A stretch of DNA of 64,000 bases from Candidatus Reconcilbacillus cellulovorans (GTDB lineage Bacteria > Bacillota > Bacilli > Paenibacillales > Reconciliibacillaceae): contig MOXJ01000001.1 in assembly GCA_002507565.1 (NCBI GenBank), positions 124,001 to 188,000 on the forward strand, written 5' to 3'. The notes under the pieces were generated by a model that did no database searches, was not told the origin of the DNA, and saw only the letters and a program-made list of their open reading frames with translations. The stretch's first letter is position 1. Every line of letters starts with the position of its first letter. Below are positions 26,693 to 36,342 of this stretch, piece after piece. A program made the translations under genes and the position numbers.

Positions 26693-27282
26693 GACGGGTT
26701 CATCCTTTCCATTTCAAGCGGCTGATCCGTCCGTTCCGAAAAGTAAACGGCCAACTGTTCCCTGACGCTCATTCTCGCCCGAAACAACAGCGATTTGACG
26801 GAAGCGACGGTCTGATTCAGAATGCGGGCGATCTCTTGATAATCCAACTGGTCGTACTCGCGCAAGATGAGCGCCGTACGCTGCTTTTCCGGCAGCCGGC
26901 TGATCGCTTCCCGCACGAGCGCCGCGCGTTCGCGCCGAAGCATGTCCACTTCCGGACCCGCAGCGGAAGCGGCGGCATGCACCGCGTGCTCGAGCGGAAG
27001 CTGAGCGACCTTTTGCTTGCGCAGCTCGCTCAGCACCGTATTCCGAGCAATCGCGTACAGCCAAGTGGCGAACGACGCATCCGTTTCTCGGAACGAACCG
27101 AGACTGCGAAATGCTTTATACAGCGTCTCCTGCGTCAAATCCTCCGCCAACGCCTCAAGACCCGCGCTCCGCAACATTTGATAGATGAAGCCGAGAATAC
27201 GCCGTTCGTAACGCCGCATCAACTCGGCATAAAGTTCGACGTTGCCGTCTTTAATCTCTCGGACCAGTTGGGAATCGGTCAA
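26689..27282 (-). CDS. ECF RNA polymerase sigma factor (SigW-like)
   Basis: A 197-residue sigma-70 family protein with region 2 (EDLTQETLYKAFRSLGSF, TWLYAIARN) and region 4 (LPEKQRTALILREYDQLDYQ then an HTH ending in KSLLFRARMSVREQL). There is no region 3, so it is an ECF sigma. It is followed by its anti-sigma partner. A TATACT box is present at 27393-27398 without a good -35; no TGAAAC/CGTA autoregulatory pair is seen. It stands where aroE follows tyrA in B. subtilis. Confidence 0.9.
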   Translation of the reverse strand: MTDSQLVREIKDGNVELYAELMRRYERRILGFIYQMLRSAGLEALAEDLTQETLYKAFRSLGSFRETDASFATWLYAIARNTVLSELRKQKVAQLPLEHAVHAAASAAGPEVDMLRRERAALVREAISRLPEKQRTALILREYDQLDYQEIARILNQTVASVKSLLFRARMSVREQLAVYFSERTDQPLEMERMNPS

Positions 27283-27433
27283 ACAGACGACCTCCTCGCT
27301 TCCCGTTTCTATTTACCTCTTCGGCGGAAAAAAGTTGCGCTTCAAGCGGAGTTCAGGCGTGCGTACGGAGAGAGGAAAAAAACGCCATCTCTAGTATAAT
27401 CGAAAACGCGACAAAAAAGAACCCCTTTTTCAG

Positions 27434-27470
27434 AAAAAAAGGACCGCCGGCTCACGAAGAGGCGGCGGTT
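27434..27470 (-). terminator. intrinsic terminator of a short transcript
   Basis: CCGCCG and CGGCGG arms around CTCTTCGTGAG-type loop on the minus strand, then seven T. Confidence 0.75.
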
Positions 27471-27517
27471 GCACCGTGTGCACATTCGGATAGGAGTGGA
27501 GAGAAACCATACTGACA
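27434..27517 (-). ncRNA. candidate small RNA or leader between tyrA and the sigma gene
   Basis: The region between the perfect promoter at 27524-27552 and the terminator would give an RNA of about 80-85 nt. An ATG at about 27507 could open a 26-codon frame, but no Shine-Dalgarno precedes it, so a peptide is less likely. It contains GTGCACacgGTGCAC-like repeats. It could be an independent small RNA, or an attenuated leader of the downstream sigma operon. I recognise no known family. Confidence 0.5.
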
Positions 27518-27523
27518 GTTTTT

Positions 27524-27552
27524 ATTATATGAATCCGTTTTCATGTTGTCAA
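27524..27552 (-). promoter_or_regulatory. perfect consensus sigma-A promoter
   Basis: TTGACA (27547-27552), exactly 17 nt, TATAAT (27524-27529) on the minus strand, in an AT-rich patch 58 nt after the tyrA stop. Confidence 0.85.
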
Positions 27553-27609
27553 CAAAAATTTTTCGACGCCGTTCGCGCGAGCGCTTCCGCGGCGGTCGGT
27601 CGACCGATT

Positions 27610-28713
27610 TCAGACATGGACCGAATACCGCAACGACCGCAGCGTCTCCAGCGCGCGCTCCCAGTCGCGCTCGTCGCGGAACGACAACCGCAGCACGCCG
27701 GGGACGTCCAGGCGGCTTTCCATAATCTGAATGTTGCTGAGATTGATGCCGCGCGCACCGAGCTCGCCTGCGATTTCACCGATGACGCCGGGATGGTCGG
27801 GCACGTCGACGTACAGGTCGTACTGCGACGCCAGCACCCCTTTTCGGCGTTCGGGCAAGCGGCTACGGAACACTTTCGCCAGGCGGAATTGTTCCTCGAT
27901 CCAACCGCCGTCTTCCGCCCGCAGCGCCTCGCGAAACCCGTCGATCTGCCGCTGCCATTCGTCGAGAAGCCGCAGCACGACTTCGCGATTTTGCAGCAAG
28001 ATGTCACGCCAAACGACGGCGTCGCTCGACGCGATGCGCGTCAAATCTTTAAATCCTCCGGCTGCCAGCGACGCATACAGCGGATCCGCCTCCGCGTATC
28101 CGGCGACCAGGCGAACAAGCGCGACCGCGACGATATGGGGCAAATGGCTGACCGCGCCGACGATCTCGTCGTGTACGCAGGCGTCGAGCCGGACAATCTG
28201 GGCTTTCGTGTGGGATAAAAGAGCGGCGAGCCGGTCGTATACCTCATCCGGCGTATCGTCGAGCGGCGTGAGGACGTAAAACGCGTTTTCGAACAGATGC
28301 GAACTGGCCGCCTCCACGCCCGACCGCTCCGAGCCAGCCATCGGATGACCGCCGATAAAATATGCGTCGCGCAGCGACAGGCGTCGCGCGCATTCCATGA
28401 TCGCCGCCTTCGTGCTGCCGACATCGGAAATAATACAGCCCGGCTTGAGCGGAAGCGCCGCGAGTCGTTCCAGCTGGGGCCCGATCGAGCCGACCGGCCC
28501 GCACAAAAACACGAAATCAGCATCGCGCACCGCCTCGGCCGCATCGGTGCCCGCCTCGTCGACGACGCCGCGCCGGACGCATTTTTCCGCGTGCTCCGCC
28601 GACCGCGAACAGCCGTAGACGCGAATGCCCGGCTTCCCTTTCAAACAGAGGGCAAGCGATCCGCCGATCAGGCCGACGCCGAAAATCGCCACTTTGACCG
28701 TATCTTCGCCCAT
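27610..28713 (-). CDS. tyrA: prephenate dehydrogenase with C-terminal ACT domain
   Basis: NAD-dependent oxidative decarboxylation of prephenate to 4-hydroxyphenylpyruvate, in tyrosine synthesis. The 367-residue protein has the N-terminal GVGLIGGSLA nucleotide motif, GSTKAAI and GGHPMAGSERSG (substrate site), a helical dimer domain, and an ACT domain from about 293 (VDVPDHPGVIGEIAG) that likely mediates tyrosine feedback. Last gene of the trpEDCFBA-hisC-tyrA operon; the aroE gene that follows in B. subtilis is absent. Confidence 0.96.
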   Translation of the reverse strand: MGEDTVKVAIFGVGLIGGSLALCLKGKPGIRVYGCSRSAEHAEKCVRRGVVDEAGTDAAEAVRDADFVFLCGPVGSIGPQLERLAALPLKPGCIISDVGSTKAAIMECARRLSLRDAYFIGGHPMAGSERSGVEAASSHLFENAFYVLTPLDDTPDEVYDRLAALLSHTKAQIVRLDACVHDEIVGAVSHLPHIVAVALVRLVAGYAEADPLYASLAAGGFKDLTRIASSDAVVWRDILLQNREVVLRLLDEWQRQIDGFREALRAEDGGWIEEQFRLAKVFRSRLPERRKGVLASQYDLYVDVPDHPGVIGEIAGELGARGINLSNIQIMESRLDVPGVLRLSFRDERDWERALETLRSLRYSVHV

Positions 28714-28738
28714 CCGCGCTTCCCCCGCCCGACGCCGG

Positions 28739-29866
28739 CTATTCCGCCCAGACCGCGGTGCCGTGCGGCGCCTGTTCCGGTACTTCGGCCAACACTGCCG
28801 ACAATGCCGACAAAAACGCTTCGTTCTGTTCGCGGCTGCCGACCGTCACGCGCAGTTTCGTCGGCAACCGCCACGTCGGATCGTGCCGGACGATGATGCC
28901 GCGCCGGAGCAGCCGTTCGAATACTTCGCCGGCCGATCGGCCGACGTCGACCATGACGAAATTGCCGTAAGCGGGGTAATACGCCAAGCCCATCCGGTCG
29001 AACGCCGCCGTCAGCTGGCGGATACCTTCGGCGTTACGCGCGCGGCTTTCGGAGACGAACGACTCGTCTTCCAACGCCGCTTTTGCCGCAGCCTGGGCGA
29101 CGCGCGACGTGTTGAACGGCTCACGCACCTGTTGGATCAACCGGATCACTTCGGGCCGCCCGACGCCGTAGCCGATGCGCAGCGCGGCAAGCCCGTAAAT
29201 TTTCGAGAATGTGCGCAGAACGACGAGATTCCCGTACCGTTTCAGCAGCTCGATCCCGTCGGGATAGTCGTCCGACGTGTTGTACTCGCAATACGCCTCG
29301 TCGAGCACGACCAACACGTCGTCCGGCACGCGCCGGAGAAACGATTCCAGCTCGTCGCGCGTCACGATCGTGCCCGTCGGGTTATTCGGGTTGCACACCC
29401 AAACGACTTTCGTGCGCGCGCCCACGCAAGCGAGCATCGCCGGCAAATCGTGCTTGCCGTCTCGAAGCGGCACCTCGCGGACGACGGCGCCCTCGACTTC
29501 GGCGTTATGTCTGTATTGCGGAAACGTCGGAAACGCCATCACCGTCTCGTCACCGCGCACGAAAAACGCCCGCGCGATCAGCGCGACCACCTCGTCGGAC
29601 CCGGCGCCGAACACGAGCCAATCCGGGCCGACGCCGAGCCGCTCCGAGAGCGCGTTCGCCAGTTCGACGCTCGCGCCGTCGGGATAGAGGTGAAGATGAT
29701 CGAACTCGCGCGCGATCGCCTCTTTCGCCTTCGGCGAACAGCCGAACGGGTTTTCGTTCGACGCCAGTTTGATGACGTCGGCAAGACCAAATTCCCGGCG
29801 CACTTCCTCGATCGGTTTGCCCGGTTTGTAGACCGGAAGTGAACCGATGTTCGGTTTCGGTCGCAT
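28739..29866 (-). CDS. hisC: histidinol-phosphate/aromatic aminotransferase
   Basis: PLP-dependent class I/II aminotransferase, 375 aa. ASNENPFG near the start, NPNNPTGT, the Asp-Tyr pair in VVLDEAYCEY, and the PLP Lys in RTFSKIYGLAALRIGYG are present. In B. subtilis this enzyme works both in histidine synthesis and as an aromatic aminotransferase, which suits its place between trpA and tyrA. Confidence 0.95.
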   Translation of the reverse strand: MRPKPNIGSLPVYKPGKPIEEVRREFGLADVIKLASNENPFGCSPKAKEAIAREFDHLHLYPDGASVELANALSERLGVGPDWLVFGAGSDEVVALIARAFFVRGDETVMAFPTFPQYRHNAEVEGAVVREVPLRDGKHDLPAMLACVGARTKVVWVCNPNNPTGTIVTRDELESFLRRVPDDVLVVLDEAYCEYNTSDDYPDGIELLKRYGNLVVLRTFSKIYGLAALRIGYGVGRPEVIRLIQQVREPFNTSRVAQAAAKAALEDESFVSESRARNAEGIRQLTAAFDRMGLAYYPAYGNFVMVDVGRSAGEVFERLLRRGIIVRHDPTWRLPTKLRVTVGSREQNEAFLSALSAVLAEVPEQAPHGTAVWAE

Positions 29867-29881
29867 CGATCATCCGTCCTT

Positions 29882-30712
29882 TCACGTTTCGCCGCGCGGA
29901 CGATTTTTCAGGCCGGCGACGAAATCTCGAATCGCCGACACGCCCCGCGCCCGCCGTCCGGGATCGGAGGAAAGAAGCTCCTCCATCGATTCCTCCACGC
30001 GCGCGACGATGGCGCTGCCGACGATGACGCCGTCGCACAACCGGCTGAACCGTTGGACCTGCTCGTGATTCGAAATGCCGAAACCGATCGCGATCGGTAC
30101 GGTCGACGCGCTTCGGACGTCGGCCAGAAAACGTTCGACATCTCGGTAAAAATCGGTGCGCATCCCGGTAACGCCGAGCGAGGAAACGCAATAGACAAAG
30201 CCGCGCGCGCGCCCGACGATGCGCGCGATCCGTTCTCTCGACGTCGGCGCGACGAGCGGAATCCGATGAATGCCGTATCGCTCGGCAAGTTCCGCGACCT
30301 CCTCGTCCTCTTCCACCGGCAGGTCGGGAAGGATGACGCCGCTTATATCATAATCTGCGAGACGGCGGAAAAACAAGTCCAGTCCCATCTGCAGCGCAGG
30401 ATTGAAATAAGTAAACAGGATGAGCGGAACACTGACGCCGGCTTCTCTGGCCTTTCGCGCCGTTTCCAAACAGACGGGCAACGTAGTTCCTCGCGCCAGC
30501 GCCCGCGCTGAAGCGCGCTGGATGACGGGACCGTCGGCCAGCGGATCGGAAAACGGCACGCCGAGCTCGATCATGTCCGCTCCTGCGTCCTGCAGCGCCT
30601 TCAGCAGTTCGACCGTCACGGCCGGATCGGGGTCGCCGACCGTCAAATACGGAATGAGCGCCGTTTCCCCCCGCGCGCGCAGTTCCGCAAATCGTCGGTC
30701 AATCGGATTCAT
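29882..30712 (-). CDS. trpA: tryptophan synthase alpha chain
   Basis: Cleaves indole-3-glycerol phosphate and passes indole to TrpB. The family motifs are visible: the catalytic Glu in [18 protein letters not shown], the Asp in [13 protein letters not shown], and the phosphate loop [12 protein letters not shown] 30712 lies nine nt after AAGGGGG inside the end of trpB; ATG 30721 is too close to it. The overlap with trpB is 14 nt. Confidence 0.97.
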   Translation of the reverse strand: MNPIDRRFAELRARGETALIPYLTVGDPDPAVTVELLKALQDAGADMIELGVPFSDPLADGPVIQRASARALARGTTLPVCLETARKAREAGVSVPLILFTYFNPALQMGLDLFFRRLADYDISGVILPDLPVEEDEEVAELAERYGIHRIPLVAPTSRERIARIVGRARGFVYCVSSLGVTGMRTDFYRDVERFLADVRSASTVPIAIGFGISNHEQVQRFSRLCDGVIVGSAIVARVEESMEELLSSDPGRRARGVSAIRDFVAGLKNRPRGET

Positions 30713-31907
30713 CCGGCGCATCCCCCTTCAGCCGTCGCCAAATCGTCTCGACGTCCTTGTCCCCACGACCGGAAAGGCAGATCAGCAAAATATCGTCCCG
30801 GGACATCTGCGGCGCCATCTTGATCGCCTGGGCGACGGCGTGGGCGCTTTCCAGCGCGGGTATGATGCCTTCCGTCCGGCTGAGCGTCTTGAGCGCCTCC
30901 ACCGCTTCGTCGTCGGTGATCGGAACGTACGTCGCGCGACCGGTTTCTTTCAGATAGGCATGTTCCGGTCCGACGCCGGGATAGTCGAGGCCGGCGGAAA
31001 TCGAATGGGCGGGCTTCACTTGGCCGTACTCGTCCTGCAGCAAATAACTCATCGACCCCTGGAAAACGCCGGGACGACCGCGCGTCAGCGTCGCGGCGTG
31101 AAATTCGGTGTCGACGCCTCGCCCCGCCGCCTCGACGCCGACCAGCCGGACGCCGACATCGCCGAGAAACGGATAAAACATGCCGATCGCGTTGCTGCCG
31201 CCGCCGACGCAGGCGACGATCACGTCCGGCAGCCGGCCTTCGCGTTCCAGCATTTGTGCGCGGCTTTCGTCGCCGATGATCCGCTGGAAATCGCGCACCA
31301 TCGCCGGATACGGATGCGGGCCGACTGCCGAGCCGAGAATATAAAACGTGTCCTCGACGTGACTGACCCAATAGCGGAGCGCTTCGTTGCCTGCGTCCTT
31401 CAGCGTCCGCGTGCCGGACGTCACCGGTACGACCTCGGCGCCGAGCAGGTTCATCCGGAACACGTTCAGCCGCTGGCGTACCGTATCTTCCTCGCCCATG
31501 AACACTTTGCACTCGAGACCGAGCAGCGCCGCCGCCGTTGCTGTCGCGACGCCGTGCTGGCCGGCTCCGGTTTCGGCGATCACTTTCGATTTGCCCATCC
31601 GTTTGGCGAGCAGCGCCTGGCCGAGCGCGTTGTTGATTTTGTGCGCGCCGGTGTGGTTCAAATCTTCGCGCTTCAGGTAAATTTTCGCGCCGCCGAGTTC
31701 CTTCGTCAGCCGTTCCGCATAATAAAGCGGCGTCGGACGCCCGGAATAGTCGGCCAGCAGGCTTTTCCATTCGCGGATGAAGTCAGGATCCCGCCGATGG
31801 GCCCGGTAGGCGCGTTCGAGTTCGATTAAGGCGTTCATCAGCGTTTCCGGCACGTACCGGCCGCCGAACTTGCCGAACCTTCCGCGCTCGTCCGGCCATT
31901 CAACCAT
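30699..31907 (-). CDS. trpB: tryptophan synthase beta chain
   Basis: PLP enzyme condensing indole with serine. The 402-residue sequence begins [14 protein letters not shown], has the PLP Lys in [13 protein letters not shown], the [10 protein letters not shown] substrate loop and the phosphate-binding [10 protein letters not shown]. It overlaps trpF by 8 nt. SD AAAGGGTGA is before ATG 31907. Confidence 0.98.
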   Translation of the reverse strand: MVEWPDERGRFGKFGGRYVPETLMNALIELERAYRAHRRDPDFIREWKSLLADYSGRPTPLYYAERLTKELGGAKIYLKREDLNHTGAHKINNALGQALLAKRMGKSKVIAETGAGQHGVATATAAALLGLECKVFMGEEDTVRQRLNVFRMNLLGAEVVPVTSGTRTLKDAGNEALRYWVSHVEDTFYILGSAVGPHPYPAMVRDFQRIIGDESRAQMLEREGRLPDVIVACVGGGSNAIGMFYPFLGDVGVRLVGVEAAGRGVDTEFHAATLTRGRPGVFQGSMSYLLQDEYGQVKPAHSISAGLDYPGVGPEHAYLKETGRATYVPITDDEAVEALKTLSRTEGIIPALESAHAVAQAIKMAPQMSRDDILLICLSGRGDKDVETIWRRLKGDAPDESD

Positions 31908-32652
31908 GTCGTTTCACCCTTTCCACGAACGCTGCGATTTTGGCCGGATCTTTCCGGCCGTCGGTCTCAACGCCGCCGGAGACATCGACACCGTCGGGCG
32001 CGTGCCGCTCGATGAGTTCGCCGACATTGTCCGGTGTCAAGCCGCCGGCGACAAACAAGGGCCAGCCGAACCGGCGCGCCGCATCGCGATAAACGTCGAC
32101 GGCCGACCAGTCGAACGTCCGACCGGAGCCGCCGCCGTAGACCGGGTCGAACGTGTCCAGCAACAAAATATCGATGGCTCCGGCATACGGCGCGAGAAGT
32201 TCGTTGATCGGCCTGTCCGGTGAGAATACTCCGCCGTCTTCGCCGTCCGACGCCCGCCGTCCGCCGTCTACAGCCTCGCCGGATGCCGGCAGCGACACCG
32301 CGCGAATGATGCGCACGGCGGGAAACGCCTCGCGGACGCGCAGATACGTCTCCGGCGGCTCACCGCCGTGCAGCTGAACGACGTCGAGCGGCACGCCCCG
32401 CAGCACGGATTCCATCTCGTCCCACGTCATCCGCGCGAACACGCCGACCGCTTGCGGCGGATTTTTCCGACCGAACTCTTCGGCGGCATCGTACAACGCG
32501 CGGATTGCCGCGACCGCCTCCTCCGGCGCGACGCGCCGCCGACTCGGCGCGAACACAAACCCGACGAAATCGACGGGCAACGCGGTGATGGTCCGGATAA
32601 CGTCCGCGTCGCCCCGGATGCCGCAAATTTTGACGAGCGGAGCACCGGTCAC
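31900..32652 (-). CDS. trpF: phosphoribosylanthranilate isomerase
   Basis: Amadori rearrangement step of tryptophan synthesis. Beta/alpha barrel of 250 residues with the catalytic Cys in [26 protein letters not shown], the catalytic Asp in LLLDTFD and [10 protein letters not shown] short insert around residues 125-145 ([10 protein letters not shown]) makes it longer than average. Start is GTG 32652, overlapping the trpC stop by 4 nt. Confidence 0.96.
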   Translation of the reverse strand: MTGAPLVKICGIRGDADVIRTITALPVDFVGFVFAPSRRRVAPEEAVAAIRALYDAAEEFGRKNPPQAVGVFARMTWDEMESVLRGVPLDVVQLHGGEPPETYLRVREAFPAVRIIRAVSLPASGEAVDGGRRASDGEDGGVFSPDRPINELLAPYAGAIDILLLDTFDPVYGGGSGRTFDWSAVDVYRDAARRFGWPLFVAGGLTPDNVGELIERHAPDGVDVSGGVETDGRKDPAKIAAFVERVKRHG

Positions 32653-33494
32653 CGCCCGTCACCGCCCTTTGCACTTTCTGCAGCCTCAACCTCTTGGGCG
32701 CTCCGCGCGACAAGCCCCATCAACCGGACGACCGCCTCTTCCACGTCCGGCTGCCGCATCAGATGCTCGCCGACAAGCACGGCGTCGACTCCCGCCGCAG
32801 CAAGCCGGGCGACGTCTTCGGGGCCGGAGATGCCGCTTTCGCCGACGACCACGACGCCCGGCGGAACGTACCGCATCAGCGATTCGGTGACGGCCAGGTC
32901 GGTTTCGAATGTGCGCAAGTTCCGGTTGTTGATGCCGATCAGGGAGGCGCCGAGCTCAAGCGCGCGTTCGAGTTCGGCGCGGTCGTGCACTTCGACGAGC
33001 ACGTCGAGGCCGACGTCTCGGGCAAGGCGATACAGCTCCGCCATCTCGCGGTCAGCCAGCGCGCAGGCGATCAACAACACCGCATCCGCGCCGGCGGCGC
33101 GCGCCTCGAACACCTGAACGGGATCGATCGTAAAATCCTTGCGTAAAACCGGAAGGCGGACCGCCTCGCGCACGCCGCGCAAATGGTCGAGCGACCCGCG
33201 AAAAAACGTCTCGTCCGTCAGCACCGACAAGCAGTCGGCACCCGATCGCTCGTATGCCCGCGCAATGGCAACCGGATCGAAGTCGGCGCGGATTACCCCT
33301 TTGGACGGCGAGGCGCGCTTGACTTCGGCGATCAGCGCGACGGCCCGGTTCCGGCAAGCCGGCGACAGCGCGCGGGCGAACCCGCGGCAAGGCGAAAGAT
33401 CGGCGAGACGGCGTTCCCACTCGCTGTAAGAGACCTTCCGCTTCAATACCTCGACTTCCCGGCGCTTCGTTTCCAGAATCCGATCAAGCATCAC
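32649..33494 (-). CDS. trpC: indole-3-glycerol phosphate synthase
   Basis: Ring closure to indoleglycerol phosphate. The 281-residue barrel has EVKRASPSKG, the SVLTDETFFRGS loop, LRKDFTIDPVQV, INNRNLRTFETDL and GESGI. The start is the first of two adjacent ATG codons, overlapping trpD by 11 nt. The tail after residue 265 is charged and variable. Confidence 0.97.
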   Translation of the reverse strand: MMLDRILETKRREVEVLKRKVSYSEWERRLADLSPCRGFARALSPACRNRAVALIAEVKRASPSKGVIRADFDPVAIARAYERSGADCLSVLTDETFFRGSLDHLRGVREAVRLPVLRKDFTIDPVQVFEARAAGADAVLLIACALADREMAELYRLARDVGLDVLVEVHDRAELERALELGASLIGINNRNLRTFETDLAVTESLMRYVPPGVVVVGESGISGPEDVARLAAAGVDAVLVGEHLMRQPDVEEAVVRLMGLVARSAQEVEAAESAKGGDGR

Positions 33495-34521
33495 GGCGCA
33501 TCGCTCCCGTCACCGCGATCAGCTGTTCCAGCTTTCGCCGCGCCGCGCCGGAGTCGATCGTCTCGGCCGCCAGGCGAACGCCGTCGCGCAACGATCCGAC
33601 GCGGCCCGCCACGTAAAAACAGGCGCCGGCGTTGGCCAGCACGATGTCGCGGCAGGCGCCGGGCTCGCCGTCGAACACACGGCGGATCATGTCGGCATTT
33701 TTCGCCGCATCGCCGCCGCGGATGTCGTCGAGCAAGTGGCGATCAAGGCCGAGATCTTCCGGTTCGATATCGTACGTGCGGATCTCGCCGTTTCGGAGTT
33801 CGGTCACCTGCGTCGGCGCGCACACGCTGATTTCATCGAGGCCGTCGTGTCCGGCGACGACGAGCGCGCGTTCACGGCCTAGACGGCGCAACACCTGCGC
33901 GATCGATTCCGTCCGGCTACGGTCGAATAGCCCAAGCAGCTGCCGGTCAGCGCCAGCCGGATTCGTCAGCGGGCCGAGCAGGTTGAAGACCGTGCGGATG
34001 CCGATCTCTTTGCGCGGTGCGGCGGCATGACGCATCGAGCGGTGATAAAGCGGCGCGAACAGAAAACAAAATCCGGTCTGCTCCAGACAAGTCGCCGCCT
34101 GTTCGGGCGAAAGCTCGATCGACAGGCCGAGCGCTTCCAGAACGTCCGCGCTGCCGCTTCGGCTCGACATCGCCCGGTTGCCGTGCTTGGCGACGCGGAC
34201 GCCGCCGGCCGCAGCGACGATCGCCGCGGCCGTCGAAACGTTCAGAGTCCCCGCGCCGTCTCCTCCTGTTCCGCACGTGTCGAGCAGATCGCGACCCGGG
34301 GTTTCGAGGCGGATCGCCTTGTCCCGCATCGTTTCCGCAAAGCCGACGATTTCTTCGACCGTTTCTCCTTTCATCCGGAGCGCGGTGAGCAGGCCGCCGA
34401 TCTGAGCCGGCGTCGCCAGCCCGTCCATGATCTCCGCCATCACCGCACGCGCTTCGTCCTGCGTCAAGTCCGCACCGCCGACAATCTTGGCGATCGCGGC
34501 GCGAATATACGACGCCTCCAT
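33484..34521 (-). CDS. trpD: anthranilate phosphoribosyltransferase
   Basis: Transfers phosphoribose from PRPP to anthranilate. The 345-residue protein has the PRPP loop GTGGDGAGTLNVST, KHGNRAMSSRSGSADVLEALG, the HRSMRHAAAPRKEIGIRTVF helix-loop and the metal-binding GLDE in VAGHDGLDEIS. The ATG 34521 shares its A with the trpE stop (TAATG). It is a stand-alone TrpD with no TrpG fusion. Confidence 0.97.
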   Translation of the reverse strand: MEASYIRAAIAKIVGGADLTQDEARAVMAEIMDGLATPAQIGGLLTALRMKGETVEEIVGFAETMRDKAIRLETPGRDLLDTCGTGGDGAGTLNVSTAAAIVAAAGGVRVAKHGNRAMSSRSGSADVLEALGLSIELSPEQAATCLEQTGFCFLFAPLYHRSMRHAAAPRKEIGIRTVFNLLGPLTNPAGADRQLLGLFDRSRTESIAQVLRRLGRERALVVAGHDGLDEISVCAPTQVTELRNGEIRTYDIEPEDLGLDRHLLDDIRGGDAAKNADMIRRVFDGEPGACRDIVLANAGACFYVAGRVGSLRDGVRLAAETIDSGAARRKLEQLIAVTGAMRRDA

Positions 34522-36146
34522 TATTCGTCCCCTCCCGCCTGCGTCATTTCCAAAAAGAAATAATCTTCGTTCGGCGCCGACTTCCGGGCCGGCGTCTCCA
34601 TCAAGCCGGAGAAACGGCTCCCGGGTGCGCTTTCGACGAAAAGACGGTCCGCGATGCGCACGGCGCGCAGCATCGCTTTCGCCTTGTTGACCGTTTCTCG
34701 GTATTCGTTCTCCGGAACGGAGTCCCAGACGATGCCGGCTCCGGCCTGGACGTAAGCGGCACCGCCCTTGAAAACGATCGTCCGGATCGTGATGCACGTG
34801 TTGAGTGCGCCGGTAAACGCCCAATAACCGATCGCGCCCGCATACGGACCGCGCGCCTCCCGCTCGAGCTCGGCAATAATTTCCATCGCTCGGAGCTTCG
34901 GAGCGCCCGACACCGTGCCGGCCGGCAGGCACGAAACGAAGGCGTCGATCGCGCTTTTATCCTTGCGGAGCCGCCCGGAAACATCGCTCACAATGTGCAT
35001 GACGTGGGAATACCGTTCGATCCGCATGTACGAATCGCATTTCACCGACCCGAACTCGCACACACGGCCGAGGTCGTTGCGGCCGAGGTCGACGAGCATG
35101 ACGTGTTCTGCGCGCTCTTTTTCATCGGAGAGAAGATCTCGCTCGAGCGCCTCGTCTTCCTCGGGCGTTCGACCGCGCGGACGCGTACCCGCGATCGGCC
35201 GCGTCCGCACGATCCCGTCCTCGACGCGCACCAGCATTTCCGGCGACGACCCGACGATCGTCTCGCGATCCATTTTCAGATAATACATGTACGGAGAAGG
35301 ATTCAGCGCCCTCAGCGCCCGATAAATTTGAAACGGCGACGCCTTCGGCCGCGTCTCGAACCGCTGCGAAAGCACCACCTGAAAAATATCACCGGCCCGA
35401 ATATACTCACGCGCGCGGATGACCATTTCCTCGTAGCGGCTCCGGTCCATGTTCGAGCGGACGTCGCCGATATCGCCGTCGTCCGCAAACGCTTCCGAAC
35501 CGAAAGGTGGGCCGTTTTCACCGGACAGTTCGGCGGCACCGGCGACCGAAGCCGCCAGCCGTTCGGTTCTCTCGCATGCTTCGCGATAAGATCGGGCGAT
35601 GTCCGCTTCCGTATCGCCGGGACGAATCCGCATGTTGGCGATGAACAAAAGCCGGTGCCGCAAATGGTCGAACACGACGACCTCGTCGCAAAACATGAGA
35701 TAGAGATCGTCCATGTCGAGATCGTCGACGCGGTGCGCGGGCAACCGTTCGTAATAACGCAACAGGTCGTAGGCGAAATAGCCGATCGCCCCGCCCGCAA
35801 ACGGCGGTAAATCGGGCAAAACCGGCGCCCGATATTTTTCCATCAACGAACTGAGCAACTCGATCGGCCTGCCGCGCACCGTCTCGGTCCGGTCGCGGTA
35901 AATCAGCTCGAACCGGCCCGCCTTGCCGCGCACGACGAGAAACGGGTCGGCGCCGAGAAACGAATAGCGCCCCCACCGCGCTCCTCCGTCCGCGCTCTCC
36001 AACAAAAACGCATGTCGTCGTTCGGCCATCCGGCGAAACACCCGGATGGGCGTCTCGGTGTCCGCCATCCTCTCCCGGACGATCGGGACAACGTTATAGG
36101 TTGCGGCAAGTCGAGCGGCTTCCTGCAGCGACGGATAGCATTTCAC
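34521..36146 (-). CDS. trpE: anthranilate synthase component I
   Basis: Makes anthranilate from chorismate with a glutamine amidotransferase partner. About 541 residues. The tryptophan feedback site is visible as FLLESADGGARWGRYSF; the catalytic part has IQAG-region equivalents, PEMLVRVEDG, PIAGTRPRGRTPEED, HVMLVDLGRNDLGRV and GCVSGAPKL-like GTVSGAPKLRAMEII. Start is GTG 36146 after AAGGAGGG; reading further upstream would run through the attenuator terminator. No trpG is in the operon, as in B. subtilis, where the amidotransferase PabA is shared. Confidence 0.97.
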   Translation of the reverse strand: MKCYPSLQEAARLAATYNVVPIVRERMADTETPIRVFRRMAERRHAFLLESADGGARWGRYSFLGADPFLVVRGKAGRFELIYRDRTETVRGRPIELLSSLMEKYRAPVLPDLPPFAGGAIGYFAYDLLRYYERLPAHRVDDLDMDDLYLMFCDEVVVFDHLRHRLLFIANMRIRPGDTEADIARSYREACERTERLAASVAGAAELSGENGPPFGSEAFADDGDIGDVRSNMDRSRYEEMVIRAREYIRAGDIFQVVLSQRFETRPKASPFQIYRALRALNPSPYMYYLKMDRETIVGSSPEMLVRVEDGIVRTRPIAGTRPRGRTPEEDEALERDLLSDEKERAEHVMLVDLGRNDLGRVCEFGSVKCDSYMRIERYSHVMHIVSDVSGRLRKDKSAIDAFVSCLPAGTVSGAPKLRAMEIIAELEREARGPYAGAIGYWAFTGALNTCITIRTIVFKGGAAYVQAGAGIVWDSVPENEYRETVNKAKAMLRAVRIADRLFVESAPGSRFSGLMETPARKSAPNEDYFFLEMTQAGGDE

Positions 36147-36200
36147 GGTATTCCCTCCTTGCCTTGCGGCCGAGACGCCCGACCGAAAGCGGACCGAAAC

Positions 36201-36227
36201 AAAAAAATCTCCGCCGACGGCGGAGAT
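36201..36227 (-). terminator. trp attenuator terminator
   Basis: ATCTCCGCCG and CGGCGGAGAT arms on the minus strand, followed by seven T. It lies 55 nt before the trpE start. Its 5' arm AUCUCC is complementary to GGAGAU inside the TRAP site, giving the alternative antiterminator. Confidence 0.85.
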
Positions 36228-36275
36228 CGAATGGCCACCAGCAAACGCGTCGTACACGCTGCCCCGCTTGCGACA

Positions 36276-36330
36276 CTATCTCCTCTCCGCTCGGTTCTCG
36301 GTCTAGGCTCGGCTTTTCTCGGCTCCGCTC
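36276..36330 (-). promoter_or_regulatory. TRAP (MtrB) RNA-binding site in the trp leader
   Basis: In the leader RNA there are eleven NAG triplets in order: GAG, GAG, GAG, AAG, GAG, UAG, GAG, GAG, GAG, GAG, UAG. Spacers are mostly 2 nt (one of 3, one of 4, the last of 1). This is the known TRAP target pattern, one triplet per subunit of the 11-mer. Tryptophan-loaded TRAP would block the antiterminator and let the terminator form. Confidence 0.85.
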
Positions 36331-36342
36331 GCAGTTATTTTC

